NCBI RefSeq assembly: GCF_901000735.1
Contig: NC_081544.1
Span: 17,613,980 to 17,677,979, forward strand
Length of the DNA: 64,000 bases
Source of the DNA: Corylus avellana
Taxonomy: Eukaryota; Streptophyta; Magnoliopsida; Fagales; Betulaceae
Reading direction: 5' to 3'
This document shows, one piece after another, positions 34,117 through 47,245 of the stretch (positions are counted from its first letter, which is position 1; the number at the start of each line of letters is the position of its first letter). The translations under genes were made by a program, and so were the position numbers. The notes below the pieces were generated by a model. It made no database searches. It was not told where the DNA came from and saw only the letters and a program-made list of their open reading frames with translations.

Positions 34117-34256
34117 AAATCTTAGGTGTTCTCATGGTCATAGATGTATATTATTTTCTAAAAACTAGGTGAAAAAAATAAGAACCAGTTTTTTTTTTTT
34201 TTTTTCCTTTTTCCTTTTAAGAAAATAATATACACCTAAAACTAGGAGAACATCAA
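34117..34256. mobile_element. Short hairpin MITE, copy 2
   Basis: Second copy of 32905-33045. Inner arms TAGATGTATATTATTTTCT and AGAAAATAATATACACCTA pair almost perfectly. Confidence 0.55.
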
Positions 34257-34262
34257 GAGAAT

Positions 34263-35085
34263 ACCAGTAAAACACCTAGTAATTCTCCTTTATAATATTA
34301 CAAGTCTGAAGTCTTTATTCCATTTTACCAAAAATAGATAGAAATATAACTCATTCTTCCGTTATAACTTATAATGTTTCAGCACGAGTTGAGATTTTCG
34401 ACAACCTGGGGTCATCCCAGCGTCTGCCAATTCTAATGTGGCCAATTTTTTTTTAAAAAAAAAAAATTGAAGAAGAGAGATAATAAAAGGAAATCCAAAT
34501 TTAAAATATTAGCACTAAATTTGAGGTATTAGCACCAAATTTTAGGCATTAGCACCAAATTTAAGATGATTGAATCCCTTTTAGGTGATATAAATCCCTA
34601 AAAAGTTAACATTCCATCCTTAGATTTTAGTTTTGAATCAAAAAACAAATTTTGAGGCATTAAAAATTAAATATTTACTTATAAAAATTTAACTAACAAA
34701 AAAAAAAAACAAATATTATTATTATTATTATTATTTTAATATATGTCCTACGCTAGGCTGCCTTTTGGTAGCCGCATAGCAGGACTCTTCCAGCACACCC
34801 AAAGATGTATGTCGGAATTTCCACTCACAGTCACTTTAATGTTTCCTTTTTATGTAAAGTTGTCTATTGAAGATATTTATTTTTGTTAAAAGATAATAAG
34901 AAACTAGCACATGGTTTTCTATTTTATTTTTTATTTTTTTTTATTTTTGCAAAAATGTCTTAAAAAATAGCAAAAAATATAAATAATAATAATAAATTTA
35001 TTAAATTCAAATAACGGTCGATTTATGTCTTAAGGTGATGATAGGGGGTTTATCGAATTAAGCCAACATTAAACAATAACAAAAA
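34263..35085. other. AT-rich intergenic with ATT microsatellite
   Basis: Contains an (ATT)n tract near 34714-34734 and three related AGCAC(T/C)AAATTT... units at 34510-34565. No gene. Confidence 0.5.
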
Positions 35086-35089
35086 AATT

Positions 35090-35532
35090 GGGAAAACTTC
35101 TGTAAGCCCTCCTGAACTTTCAATCGATTTAACAAACTCCCCCTGAATTATCAAAACTCTCACTTAGGCCCCTTGAACTTTGGTTTGCTTTCACTTTGGA
35201 CCCTTATATTAGTTTTCAACGTTAAAGTCAAACAGTTTGACTTTAATATGCTTATTTTACCCTCACCCCAAAACTACAACGTTTTGTGCCCTAAAACTAC
35301 AACACATACCCAGCACAAAACGACATCGTTTTAGGCATTAAATTTTTTTTTTATTTTTTTATTTTTAAAAAATAAAAATATTAAAAAAAACAAAAAAGAA
35401 AGAAATATTAAAAAAAACAAAAAAGAAAGAAAGAAAAAGACCAAATCAGGGTGGCTGGAGCCACTCCCTGGCCGGTATGGGGGTGGTCCGGGCACCCCCA
35501 AAAGGGCAAAAAAAGAAAAAAAGGGGAACGGG
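35090..35532 (+). mobile_element. Left part of a transposon cut by assembly gap 1
   Basis: GGGAAAACTTCTGTAAGCCC and the following AACTCCCCCTGAA...TTAGGCCCCTTGAACTTT resemble the long terminal repeats of plant MITE/MULE families. A GGTGGCTGGAGCCACTCC module is at 35446-35503. The other end is not visible. Confidence 0.4.
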
Positions 35533-35632
35533 NNNNNNNNNNNNNNNNNNNNNNNNNNNNNNNNNNNNNNNNNNNNNNNNNNNNNNNNNNNNNNNNNNNN
35601 NNNNNNNNNNNNNNNNNNNNNNNNNNNNNNNN
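35533..35632. other. Assembly gap (100 N)
   Basis: Exactly 100 N, a conventional scaffold gap of unknown true size. Confidence 0.98.
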
Positions 35633-35819
35633 TGTCATTTTGGCACGTTACTAATTAGTAACGTGTCAAACTGGCACGTTACAAATTTGTAACGTGTGGA
35701 ATTTCACACGTTACTAAAATAATTAGTAACGTGTCACTCTTTGACACGTTACTAATTTGTAACGTGCCAAAAAGTAATGAATAGTTAACACGTTACTAAT
35801 CAACATAATTTTTGTAGTG
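35633..35819 (+). mobile_element. CACTA-like right end with array of CACGTTAC palindromes
   Basis: Ends AATTTTTGTAGTG at 35819. Upstream are four inverted pairs of the half-site CACGTTAC: 35644-35665, 35675-35696, 35707-35733 and 35745-35766 (the first two are perfect 22-bp palindromes), plus a single half-site at 35789-35796. This matches the subterminal repeat zones that CACTA transposases bind. The left part is lost in the gap. Confidence 0.65.
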
Positions 35820-35957
35820 TTTGAAACTTTCTGACTTTGGCATCGGAGTGTCCCCAGTTCCCCAATATTGCCTTTTTTGTAGTGATTTGGAGTGCACAAC
35901 GAAGTATTGAAGACCTCGAAGAAAGCGCATCCACCGTGTTGACAACTGTTCTAACAC
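35820..35957 (+). other. LTR remnant between CACTA end and D2
   Basis: CTGACTTTGGCATCGGAGTGTC resembles a sequence common near the end of gypsy LTRs. No equivalent precedes D1. Confidence 0.3.
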
Positions 35958-36646
35958 TTGTAATGTTTTCAGTGTAGATAATAGATGGAGTATGATCCTA
36001 AACCTACTGATGCGTGGTTTTTAAGAAAGCGAAGTTAAACATTTTTAATGTTTTGAGTACAACAAAAGAAAGAGGTTTTATCAAGACAAGAGGGTTCACG
36101 TCACACACATTTTGGTTGAGTTTTTACTTACGATGCAGTAGACTCATGGTTCCACCTTTAAAATATTGTTTTATAGAAAGTGAGCACATTGATGCAAAGG
36201 ACAAGCACCCAACCTTTGGAGGCAGTGGCGAGCTGAGGTTATTCCTTTAGGGAATTCATCAATCATATGCCCTACATTCGGAGGGAACTTGTAATGCAAT
36301 ATCCAAAATAGTTAAACTTTCTTGTTTGGATAAAATATAAGGTTCATTTTAACGATATTACCACATCATCAGCTGCATTAGTAGGTTACATAGCATGCCA
36401 TGTCAGCACCAAACATGCCACATCAGGTGGCACATGTCAGGTTACCACGTGTTGGGTCCCAAGCAAGTCCCGGTGGGTCTCGATCGAGTTTTGTTAGGAT
36501 CCGTCAATTTGAGAATGAAATGCTCAAACTCGAAAAATAATTTATAATTTTTAAAAATAAAAATTATTTTTCAAAAATTAAAGAAGAATTTTCTGTCAAA
36601 TAAAAAATGTTTTTCATTGAATATTAAAACATGTGTTGTACTGTAA

Positions 36647-36922
36647 TTGGTTGCTCTTTTGAGAATGGTTCATGACGTGGCGCAGCAGCTAGCCACAATT
36701 ACCTCTTATTTACTAATTGCCATGGCCAATGCTCGAGGACCTGAGCTGCATGCTATTGAGCGAGGTTGTTCGCTTAAAGACTTCTGCAACCACCATTTCC
36801 CTTCCTTTGATGGTACCAGAGGGTACTTTAAGCATGGAGAATTGGCACTGAGGATCAAAAAGCATCACAGAAGATCTGATTCCAAACAAATCTTGTTGTA
36901 TAAATACAGCAACACTGTTTGA
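36647..36922 (+). pseudogene. Ty3/gypsy gag fragment (D2 copy)
   Basis: Counterpart of 20582-20797. Relative to D1, the segment after GGTACTTTAAGCATGGAGAATTGG is deleted up to CACTGAGGATC, joining unrelated reading downstream. Confidence 0.55.
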
Positions 36923-38728
36923 ATGCAAAATTCAATTAATATCATAGAATGTTAAGAACATGTTTTGGGTCTCGGAACAATTTCTGAGTCGCTGGAACAA
37001 ACCCGAACAGCAACACTAGAAAAACAGAAAAAACACAGCTTTCTTTAAACTACTATCTTCACCATGTTTTCTATAACCGGGGGTTTAATACCACTTGTTG
37101 AGAATATGAGTGCAAAAAATATGATTGTGGAGCAGAAAATAAAAATTCTCAATCCATGATTGAACTTTATGAAGAAAGTGTGAAGAAAAATGCTATTTTA
37201 AATAAAGAATAAGAACACCTACTTGGTATTTTAGCCACTCCTTGGCAATTGAGCAAAATCTTCTTGCTCCTCCAATGAGAATATTCGCGTGTAGCCTCAG
37301 AGATCTCAAAACCTTCAAGTCTTTTCACCAATGACTAAGAATAACAAAAAGTGTGGGTTCTTATCTTGCTCTTGAAAACTTTTTTAACTTATTCTTGAAA
37401 ATACTTAAGAACATACAATTCTTAGTAAATACTAAAGAATTGGACTGATGGTCTTTTTTGAGATAGCTACATGCTTCTATTTATATTGTAAAAACACAAG
37501 GATCGTGTTCTACTCTTAAAAACAACAAACACAATTAATTAATAAAGCAATACATATTAAATATTAAACATTGGAAAATAAAGCAACACACCCATAACAC
37601 AGAAACTTGGTTACAGAGTGGAAACTGTTTTCAACGAATCAAAAAATTAAACCACTCTAGGGCAGTTAAACTCGAGAAATCACTATATGAAGAACCATAT
37701 TGCAGACAGTAAAAAATATTCACAAACTCTTGCACGTTTCTAAACTCTATAAGATAATTAGCTCTCAGCTTGCCTCCTAGTTGATTATCTTCATGTAGTG
37801 AATCTCTTTACCGACCCTCTCGTATACTTCTTTGCGACTGAAGATTGAAAGGTTGTAGATGGTGGAACAATTAACACGTCAAGAGAGGGATACCACAAAG
37901 CTTTCTCAATGTTCTCTCTTGGAACCAACAATTGAGAAAAAAATTTAGAAAGTTTGAAAAAATTCAAAAAGTCTGAAATGAATAGTAACAAAAGAGATAA
38001 TTTATAGCAAAAGATTTTACAATCATCTCGTCTTAACGAGATTCAAGTCACAATAAGATAGAAATAACAAAAAATCTCGAATATGATATTCTAAGAATTT
38101 AACGTCTTAACGGGAAATGAATCGGGTTATAATCGCAATGCTTCCAAATCTAGCTTTGACCAGTCTGGTAGAGTTACTGATAATTACCCCAATATAGCTA
38201 ACTAGTAGCTAACTAGGAAACCGTCACTCTAAGCATAATCAGAGTTAATGCATAAGAATGTGAAATAAATATGAGAAATTTGATAACCATAAAGGAAGGA
38301 AGCATATATTATCCTCAAAATATAGAAATAGAGCAACTAGTGGAAATAATAATCTGATCAAACCTAGTAACAACATGTAGATCTCTGTCTTAAGCAATTC
38401 TGTAGTGGCAACCTCGCCACTTCCCTCTTCCTAGAAAGAGGTTTCCTACAAGATGTAATAATTGCATAAGTCTAGCGACTTAGTAAGTAAACCTTACAGT
38501 TGGGTACCACAAGTTAGTTATCATTGAGCAGAAATAAACGTGCAATTGATAAAGATTTGAAAGAGGTATTGTCTCTGTTAATACAGCATGAAAATATCAT
38601 TTGATAGAAAGAAATGGGTGTACTTCTAGCGGCAATCACCTAAATGTTTTAAGGCAGAAAAGTAATGCTTTAATACGACATAATTATCATATATGGTTTA
38701 CTCGAGATATTACCCATTCTCAACATAG

Positions 38729-40164
38729 TTGATGCTGTTCTGAAAGACCTATAATATAATACCGGTGCCCCGGCTATTGTACGCTACCGTCCATAATACT
38801 AACAGCACGATTGAGTCCAACCTCGGGTGGCCTATGGTATTAATAATGTACATCCTGTAGTGACTCGACAATTAAGGCTGTGCCAGTCTCGAAATAACCA
38901 TCGGATCCAAGGCTCTTATATCACATCTACACACACACGTTTGACTAGAGAATCAAGTTTTATATAATCAGCCCATGGCCATTATACCGCGTATACCAAT
39001 GTACCATGTCATACGATGCATCTTATTAACCAGTTATTAAGGCAGTTACCAAGTTAAACAAAAATATAGGCATGCTCATATCATATGTGTGCTCGGTCAG
39101 TTGACATATCAAATGTTTTTAAGGAAAACAGTCATAAGTGTTTACTCACCTCGTGCGCTCGATGGAGTCTTCCGACATCACAAATCCATGTTATAATGAA
39201 ATACGACACATCATTATATGCTGTACTAGAGAATTCTCGAAGTGACACATTAAGTTCTAACTAACAAAAGCGGCCATTGAAATCCTAAGTTCACACATAT
39301 AGGTTACTAGGAGTGTGTTCTGCTCTCTGGGTGAATGCATGGCCTTGTGATCAAACGTTTAGCCAAAGAGTAAAAACTCTCGACCAGGAGCCCAAATATG
39401 GCTTGATGCTTCTAAGGTGTGGAACGTCTCATCTTTGGCTCCTAATGAACACATGTAACGTATCAAAACATGCTAATATGCAAACTCAAAGAAATCAAAG
39501 GCGAGTGTAGAGCTCTTTAAAAACATTCTAGGTCTTTGTAAGAAAATAGGTATATAAACTTGTCCAGGCATCTTTAAAATTCGTAATATTTAAGAAAACA
39601 ACAAGAACACCATGAAGGCAATGAGAATGGACAAGAAAATGCCTTGATAATTGCAAAGTCTACCAATGCCTCCTCCTTCTACTTCAAAGTCATTCCTCAC
39701 TCTAGGGTTAGGATTTTCTGGTGTAAGGAGCGGCTAAGGTACGAAGAGAGGTGTTTATATAGGGGCTTGGTGCGTACTTTTCTCTGAAAATGTGGAGAAT
39801 GGGTTAAAATTACTTTTCAGAGTTGTGAGTGAACGTTCGGATACTATTACACAATGGATCAATGGGTTCAGGCTTACGTTTGGGTATTATCCAATGGCTT
39901 AAAGACTGGTCAACGAACGCTCGTAGTGGTCCCCTTAGCAAATGTTCGTGCTTAGGTTAAGGGCAAACATTTGGGTGGTCCTCCTAGCGAACGTTCAGTC
40001 AGAGAGTGAAATTCATGGTTTTGTTTGGAAAACCTCGAGGGGTTAGGGTTTCTCATAAGGGGTTTAGGTTTTTAGTTTATAAAACCTTGTTTTATGAAAA
40101 TGTTTGTCGTGTTTGAGTAAATCGTTTATCTTTTTTAAAACCAATGATTTGTCGGGGTATTACA
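38729..40164 (-). mobile_element. LTR-like fragment (TGTAATACCCCG family), D2 copy
   Basis: Direct counterpart of 22700-24135, same boundary sequence at its right end (40164). Confidence 0.5.
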
Positions 40165-40179
40165 ATGACGTAAGGAGTA

Positions 40180-40399
40180 AAATCTTCACATTCTCGCTAT
40201 AACGGTGGTCATCCAACGAGGAGCTCAGAAACATCCTATCACGTTTGCATTTTGACGTTCATCCAATGTGGAAGGCCAAGAGCAACTCTTGATATCCCGT
40301 CACATTCGCATTTTGACGCACATCTAATGGGGAAGGCCGAGAGAAACTCTGTAAGTCCCATTACTTGCCCGTTCTGACGCCCAACTAATAGGAAATGTT
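40180..40399 (+). repeat. Degenerate ~62-bp tandem repeat (D2 copy)
   Basis: Counterpart of 24150-24370 with a few substitutions. Confidence 0.55.
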
Positions 40400-41820
40400 T
40401 TTTGCACAAATTTGCTTGCAATCTCACATCAAGCTTTTAATAAAAAAAAACAACTCAAGTACAACTAGGAACTTTTGTATTGAATAAGGCCAAAACATAA
40501 CCTAACATATAGGCTTAGCAGGAGAGATATGAGATTGCAATTTGCAATGTGGGACTCCTATTCAACTACATAGTGGACGACTAGGGTTGGAAAACCCTAG
40601 CCTCCACTACTTAAAAACACGACCAAGACTATGGAATGAATTCCCAGCCTAGCTGCAGCCTGTGGTGGTCTTGGGCATGGGTTTTATCCTAAGCCTAGTC
40701 TCCCATTCTTGCACCTCAAGCATTGTTTCTCTCTGGTCCATATTTTAATAATTTAAAAAAATAAGTAGTCCAATAAATAAAAAGTTTAAACTGGTTAATT
40801 TACATTACCTTGGTGAGAGATCCAAAGGAAAAAAAAAAAAACTAGTTTCAAGTAGGCTTGATTATCACAAATCCCTATTTAATTACAATTGATTCAACTA
40901 AACAATTGTAATTGCACTCTAGTTTATATTTTTTATTAAATCAATTAATCCCTTAAACTTTCTTAATATTGACTTTTAATTCTTACATAAAATCTTTCAC
41001 AATAGAATTAAACCGAATGAGATTGCACTTTAATTTTCTACCTCTTTATACTTGAGTAACTGATTTTATTTATTATATACTTGTCAAAATGTTTTCACCA
41101 TGTACCTTAGTATTTTGGTATTCCTTACCAAAATTCCATGGCTAGGGACTGAGAATAATTGAATCTATAAAATTTATCTTAAGGGAAAATTTCTTATCCT
41201 TTAAATATAGAACTTGGATTCCTTCCTGAGAAATGACATTCTCACAATGATACATATGACCACCTAACGCATTGACAATTTTGGCAGTAGTAAAGGTCTC
41301 ACTCATAAAATGCATCAAAGTGATCTCCACTTGACATATGATTTCCTAATCCTCTCAGAATTTAGAATCAATATCATAATAAGTCTCAAGAAATACAATC
41401 ATTCATATTAACAATATTTTTAAGGAGAATAAAAAAATTTTTTTTAAAAAAAAACTGTCATGGTCTGTTCAGTGCATTATGTTTACATATCAACCCGAAA
41501 TTTTCAACTTCGCTTGATCAAGATATATCATCATGATTGATGTGTAACAGTCTTCACAAATGAAATGCCCAATTCCATTATCAACTGCGAGCAAGAAAAG
41601 ATTTAAGACTACAAGGTTTGTGGCCTAAGACCTTGTATAATAACATCGTTACTCACATCATATACCACATGCAATCTAATCTGAGGACCATTCATATGTT
41701 CAATATAAATAACATAATGAGCATGCAAAATGATCATAAGCCATATGCTCAAATAAATAGATTAGTGACTAATAACTTTATTCACAATAAACTTGAATGT
41801 CATTTTTAGATAAAATGTTG

Positions 41821-42355
41821 GGATTTATGGCATAATCCCTAACACACGTTTTCCCAACCTTTATGCTGGGCGTCCACGTCAAACTATCATGACCTACCAA
41901 AAATTATATGGCACACATCCATTTTAACCATGTCACACAATATTGAGTCTAAGTAGACCTTATCAATCGAGAAGGTTACTCGGTACATATCAGACACTTG
42001 AGTCTCGATATCTCACTTGATCCACCCAATCTTGGGATGGGTGTTTCTCGGTCTTCAGGCCCAACTTCATGACCATCGCCTTAAAGATGATATTCTCCCT
42101 ATTGCCACTACAAATTATGATATCACACACCCTTCAGCTGACCATGCAGTGAGTACAAAGATGTTATGTTTCTGTTGGTGCTCTTCTTGCCTTCATGTCA
42201 GGAGTCAACGTTGAATGATTAAGGAACGAGAGAGGACTAACCCTTCATTGGCCTCCACTACATCTTCCTCCTCGTAATAGAACGAATCACCACCAACGAC
42301 TTCATTAATTCCATCCGCTTCCTTCTCCTCTAACTCAACTTCAATAAGGTGTGTT
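41821..42355 (-). pseudogene. Degraded Ty3/gypsy gag-protease junction (D2)
   Basis: Same broken reading as 25815-26325, including the shared stops, so it decayed before the duplication. Confidence 0.6.
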
Positions 42356-42742
42356 GTCTAGCTCCAAGGAAATTGATGAGACCTATATCCTCGCTATCCA
42401 CACTTTGTGCATACACATTGTTGGGAGGTTACTATTACTGGCTCCTCAAAATTTGTGCAATGGAATAAATCGAATTTCCATGCCAAGAATCCTTTATGAA
42501 GAACATGTGAAGAATGATATAGAGTTCTCTACATCCCTAAGATCTATCATGTTCTTAAAGAAGAACTTCTTCTTTGTGTTCTTGAAAAAAAAAGAAAAGA
42601 AATTATTGTTCGTGTTCTTGGAGAAGCAAAAAGATTCTTGCCCAAAGCCATGAGTGGTCGTTGATATCCAAGTAAGTGTTCTTTCTTACAATTTAATTTT
42701 AAATAGCAACTGCTATTCACTACCATGCATGTGCCAATCAAT

Positions 42743-45032
42743 GGAGAAGGAGAAATATGATAGACAAGATTACAGATGCAGGGGGCTGTTTGTAAGACAA
42801 GGAGGAGGAGATCCAACAAGCCTTCATAAATATTTTAGCAAGATTTTCTCTTCAGAGCCAACGGGAGATATAAGCCATGGCCTCCAAGGAGTAGAAGGCT
42901 GAATTACTCAAGCAATGAACAATCACCTCACTTAGACATTCACTACTGACGAAATTCGGGAAGTTGTTTTCCAAATGTCCCCCTTGAAGGCCCCAGGGCT
43001 GGATGGGTATTCAGCTGTATTCTTCCAAGAGAATTGGCCTATTGTGGGAGATGAGGTTTGCCAAGCGATCTTTACTACTTTTAATTCTGTAATTCTTAAT
43101 ACAGATTTGAATTTCACTTATATATCGCTTATATCAAAGAAAACAATTGCTGCTTGTGTTTCTGATTATAAACCTATAAGCCTTTGTAATGTTCTATACA
43201 AAATTATTTCCAAAGTGCTTGCAAATAGGTTGAAAGTTCTTTTGCCAAAAATTATTTCCCCGAATCAAAGCGCATTCATACCAGGGAGATTAATTACAGA
43301 CAACATTTTGGCTGCGTACAAATCCCTCCAAACAATGCACGCACACACGTACAAAAAGAAGGGATACATGGCTGTTAAGCTAGATATGAGCAAAGCTATG
43401 ACAGGGTGGAGTGGAATTTTTTGGAGGCGGTTATGTACAAGATGGGGTTTGCAAGGGACTGGGTAAAGCTGATAATGATGTGTGTCAGAACTACAAACTA
43501 CTCTGTATTGATTAATGGCAATCTTGTGGGTAAAATTTGGCCTACACGGGGGATTCGGCAAGGGGATCCCATTTCCCCCTACCTATTCCTCCTATGTGCC
43601 GAAGCCCTGAGTTCTCAACTAAGAAGAGCAAATGATGAGGGTGTTTTAATAGGTGTCCCAACCTCTAAACACGAACCTCGAATCAATCACTTGTTCTTTG
43701 TAGACGATAGCCTTTTATTTTGCAAGGCGGATTTGAATCATTGGGATCGGTTATCAGGAATATTAAACACATGAGCAAGCATCAGGGCAAAGGTTGAATA
43801 AGGAGAAAACTAGAATTTTCTTTAGTTGGAATACACTCATGGAGATGCAAGAACAAATCTTGAGAGTAGCAGGGATCCCATCTTCCCAACGGTACGATAC
43901 GTATTTGGGTTTGCCGACTCTAGTGGAAAAATCAAGAATTAGCGCTTTCCATAGTATAAAGGATCGGGTTTGGTCAAGGCTCCAAGATTGAAAGCTCAAA
44001 TTTTTGTCCCAGGCAAGCAAGGAAATTCTTCTTAAAGTGGTCATACAAACCATTCCAACATACAGCATGAGCATATTGTTGCTTCCAAAAACCCTATATT
44101 CAGAAAGCAATTCGCTGATGCAAAAGTTTTGGTGGGGACAACAATCAAATGAATCTCGAATTCATTGGATGAGTTAGAAGAGACTGGGAACACCAAAGGC
44201 ACAAGGAGGGATGGGGTTTAGAGATCTTCATTGCTTCAACAAAGCTTTGCTTGCAAAGCAATATTAGAGATTATGGGAGAATAGGGACAATTTGGTGGCT
44301 CGGATTATGAAAGCAAAATATTACCCGAATTGTACGGTACTTGAGGCGAATTTGGGTAATAAACTGTCATTTGCTTGGCGGAGTAAATTCGGGGGATCTT
44401 GTGAAGGAAGATTTGATATGGCAAATTGGAAATGGGAATAATGTTCGAATTTGGAGAGACAAATGGTTGCCAATCCCGAGTACGTTCAAGATCCAATCTC
44501 CTTCAGCTGTTTTGAACGAGGAGGCTAGGGTAAGTGAGTTACTAGAGCAAGACTTACAATGGTGGAATATAAGCCTTCTCAAGCAGATTTTTAATGAGGA
44601 AGAGATTCAGGTAATCTAATCTATACCAATTAGCTTAACAAATCAGCTGGATATCCAAATATGGAGGGGTACTGTTAAGGGAGAATTTACTGTATGTAGT
44701 GCATACCACTTGGCCAAGGAGATAGAAAATCAAGTAAAGGCTAAAAGTTCGGATTGTAAGAGAGAGAACAAGGTTTGGAATGGAATTTGGTCTATGAATG
44801 TTCCAAATGCATGGAAAAATTTTATGTGGAGGGGATGCCAAAATCTTCTCCCTACAAGAGAGAATCTGGTCAAGCGTAAGGTTATTAAGGAGCCATGGTG
44901 TCCAGTTTGCAATCTAGAAGCTGAAACCATTTTCCACATTTTATGGGAATGCCCTTCTGTGAAGGATGTGTGGGGGGCTAGCAAAAAGATTTTTCAGAAG
45001 CAAGGTTGCATTGAATCTGATTTTTTTCATCT
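42743..45032 (+). pseudogene. 5'-truncated LINE (D2 copy), cut by gap 2
   Basis: Counterpart of 26740 onward. RT is split into 42975-43466 and 43406-43774 by loss of one C in AGCAAAGC(C)TATGAC (43391 region), inside the first catalytic-Asp motif. FVDD is near 43693-43707. The zf-RVT region begins at 44710, and the sequence stops at the gap before RNase H. All other stops match D1. Confidence 0.85.
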
Positions 45033-45132
45033 NNNNNNNNNNNNNNNNNNNNNNNNNNNNNNNNNNNNNNNNNNNNNNNNNNNNNNNNNNNNNNNNNNNN
45101 NNNNNNNNNNNNNNNNNNNNNNNNNNNNNNNN
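45033..45132. other. Assembly gap (100 N)
   Basis: Exactly 100 N. It separates the truncated LINE of D2 from the inverted arm A', which begins inside the foldback element of RDR1 intron 1. Confidence 0.98.
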
Positions 45133-46430
45133 ATTATTTTATTTGTTAAAAGAATAGGGATATTATAGAAATATAAAAAATAAGTGGTTTTTTTTATGCA
45201 TTTTAATAGTTTAATATGCCACTTTAGTACCTTTTGAACATTATAAGACTCTATCGCAAACGAATATTAGTTTGAAGAGTTTTTTATATTCTTCCCTAAA
45301 AAGATTATATTTTACCCATAAAAGTTAGGGTATAGGTTTCCACTTTCCAGCTAGGAGGCTTATTATAGGAGAGAAGAGGAAATGAAATGTTGCACGTATT
45401 TTTATTATTTGGTTTCCAAATATACAATTTTTTTTTTTTTTTTTTTTTATGTGTTAGTTAATTTAAAATTTATAATAATCTATTTAAAATTTAATAATGG
45501 TTTTCACTGCAACTTAAAGAATATGTACTTAGAAATGTAAGAATAAAAGTAACATTTTTTAGGCCACCATATTATCACTCCATGTTAAATTAGATACTTT
45601 TGTATTTTTTTCACTCAAAATATCTTTAAAATTTTTTTAAAAAAATAATCATTAAAACACTTAAAAGGGTGGCCATTTTCATATTAGCCCCCATTAATTT
45701 TTTTTTTTTTTTTCAAATGATTACTTTTATATATTCTTAATTTATTTATTGATAACTTTAAGGGTATTTTAGAAAGAAAAATATAAAAATATCTATTTTG
45801 ACATGTAATGGTAATATACGGGCCTCTCGATGTCATTTTTTTATGTTTTGAGGTATAATTATAAAATGGGTAATAATTAAGAAGTTAAAGTATATTTCTC
45901 CAAAATTAAAAATTCTAGGTAGGGAATTGGTCAATATCTGGACTCATACTCTATGGGGTTGCATCTAAACATGTACTAAAGTAGTATTCACTATGGCATA
46001 TGTAATTTTTTTAATGGTTTAAATTTGATTAAAAATCAATTATGAGAAAAAAAAGAGATAATCATGAATAAACTGTTAAGAAAACTATTAAATTATCAGT
46101 TATCATAAAAGCTTAAGTTAATAGGAAGAAGTAAATTTAATCACTTAATCATTAGTTTAACACTCTCTCTCATGAGTGGGTTCAAACTCCTTTTTAATAA
46201 GTGATACCAACACGTAGAATATTTAATTTAAATGAGAGGCTAAATTGATGGACTAACATTATAAAACTCTAAGTTTAATGTTTCATAATCTTAGGACTTT
46301 TGATTCTAATACTATGTTAAATTACCAATTATCTTAAATATTTAAGTTGATAGAAAAAAATTAAATTTAATCGAAGTTAACATACACCGAGGAAGTTACA
46401 AGTAATGTTATTAGAAAGTAAGCAACAAAC
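45133..46430 (-). other. Partial RDR1 intron 1 of copy 3
   Basis: Inverted equivalent of 11852-13147. AT-rich, ends in the gap within the left arm of the foldback element. Confidence 0.8.
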
Positions 46431-46661
46431 CTGAATGAGAAGAAACTTTGAAGCTTGGCCATGTGGTTGATGTAGCTTAATCTGCAAAATGCTGTCGGAG
46501 GAGATTTCAAGCTTGTATTCTTCAGAGAGATCAGAAAGAAAGAAGAACCACTTTCTCTTTCTCAAATCAAACCCAACAGAAACACCTTCTTCCGGTTTCC
46601 AGAGCACAGAAAATGTTTCTTTTGAAATCAGATATCCAAAGTGTAACGCTTTGATATCCAT
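46431..46661 (-). pseudogene. RDR1 copy 3, exon 1 only (cut by gap)
   Basis: 77 codons identical in protein sequence to copy 1 exon 1, with the same CAG|GT donor. The remaining exons would lie across the N gap, so it may be a gap-truncated allele rather than a true pseudogene. Promoter with the same W-boxes lies at 46662-47245. Confidence 0.85.
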
Positions 46662-47245
46662 GCTATGTAAGAAGTAAGGACAACCTTGTCTTTGGAAGAA
46701 AAAAATGATTGAAAGCTGAAAAGAAAGCACTACTGCTGTGGAAGAAGCAAGTGCTCATATATGTTGTCTATAGACGAGCATGCTGCAGCCCTTAAACTTA
46801 GGAAATAAGTTGAGAGAATCACAACGTTGTTACTTGTCATTCCCGTTTCCTAAATCTGAATTTCTTTTACTATATTCCTTCAAGTCTCGGTCTCTCATGT
46901 CGTTGACGAGCAAAGGTCACAGAGTTCTGATGATGTAGACCAATCATAATATAATTAACGTCATAGAGCTCCCCCACACTGACAAGAAACTAAACAGAAG
47001 AGAGGGATCGTACCTTTTGCTCCCCATGAATCCATGATGGGGATATATTCCTCCTTGCTTGGCAAGGTTTAAACTCAAAAGAGTGATGAAATTGAGATGA
47101 CCACTTCTTGACCAAGGCAACGATCGGGAAAAAGTGAAAAAGTGTTGACTAACAAACTTGGGCACCAAGGGGATGAACAGAATGTTTGGATTGTGCTTGG
47201 CCAAAGCTACTTCACTTTACCAATCACATGGGCCAGTCTTGCTCA
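46662..47245 (-). promoter_or_regulatory. RDR1 copy 3 promoter
   Basis: Inverted equivalent of 11040-11620, W-box cores retained (for example TTGACC in CTTCTTGACCAAGG near 47107). Confidence 0.5.

Larger units (their letters stand above)
35958..45032 (+). repeat. Segment D2: second copy of the direct duplication
   Basis: Same order and orientation as 19347-29030, bounded on the right by gap 2 and on the left by divergent sequence about 330 bp after gap 1. The matching block of the gag fragment is shortened, the D1 MITE region is absent, and the LINE RT has a 1-base deletion. Confidence 0.93.

Noticed and set aside
35644..35796. CRISPR-like regular repeats
   Set aside because: Plant nuclear context, palindromic units without unique spacers, and a CACTA terminus next to them.
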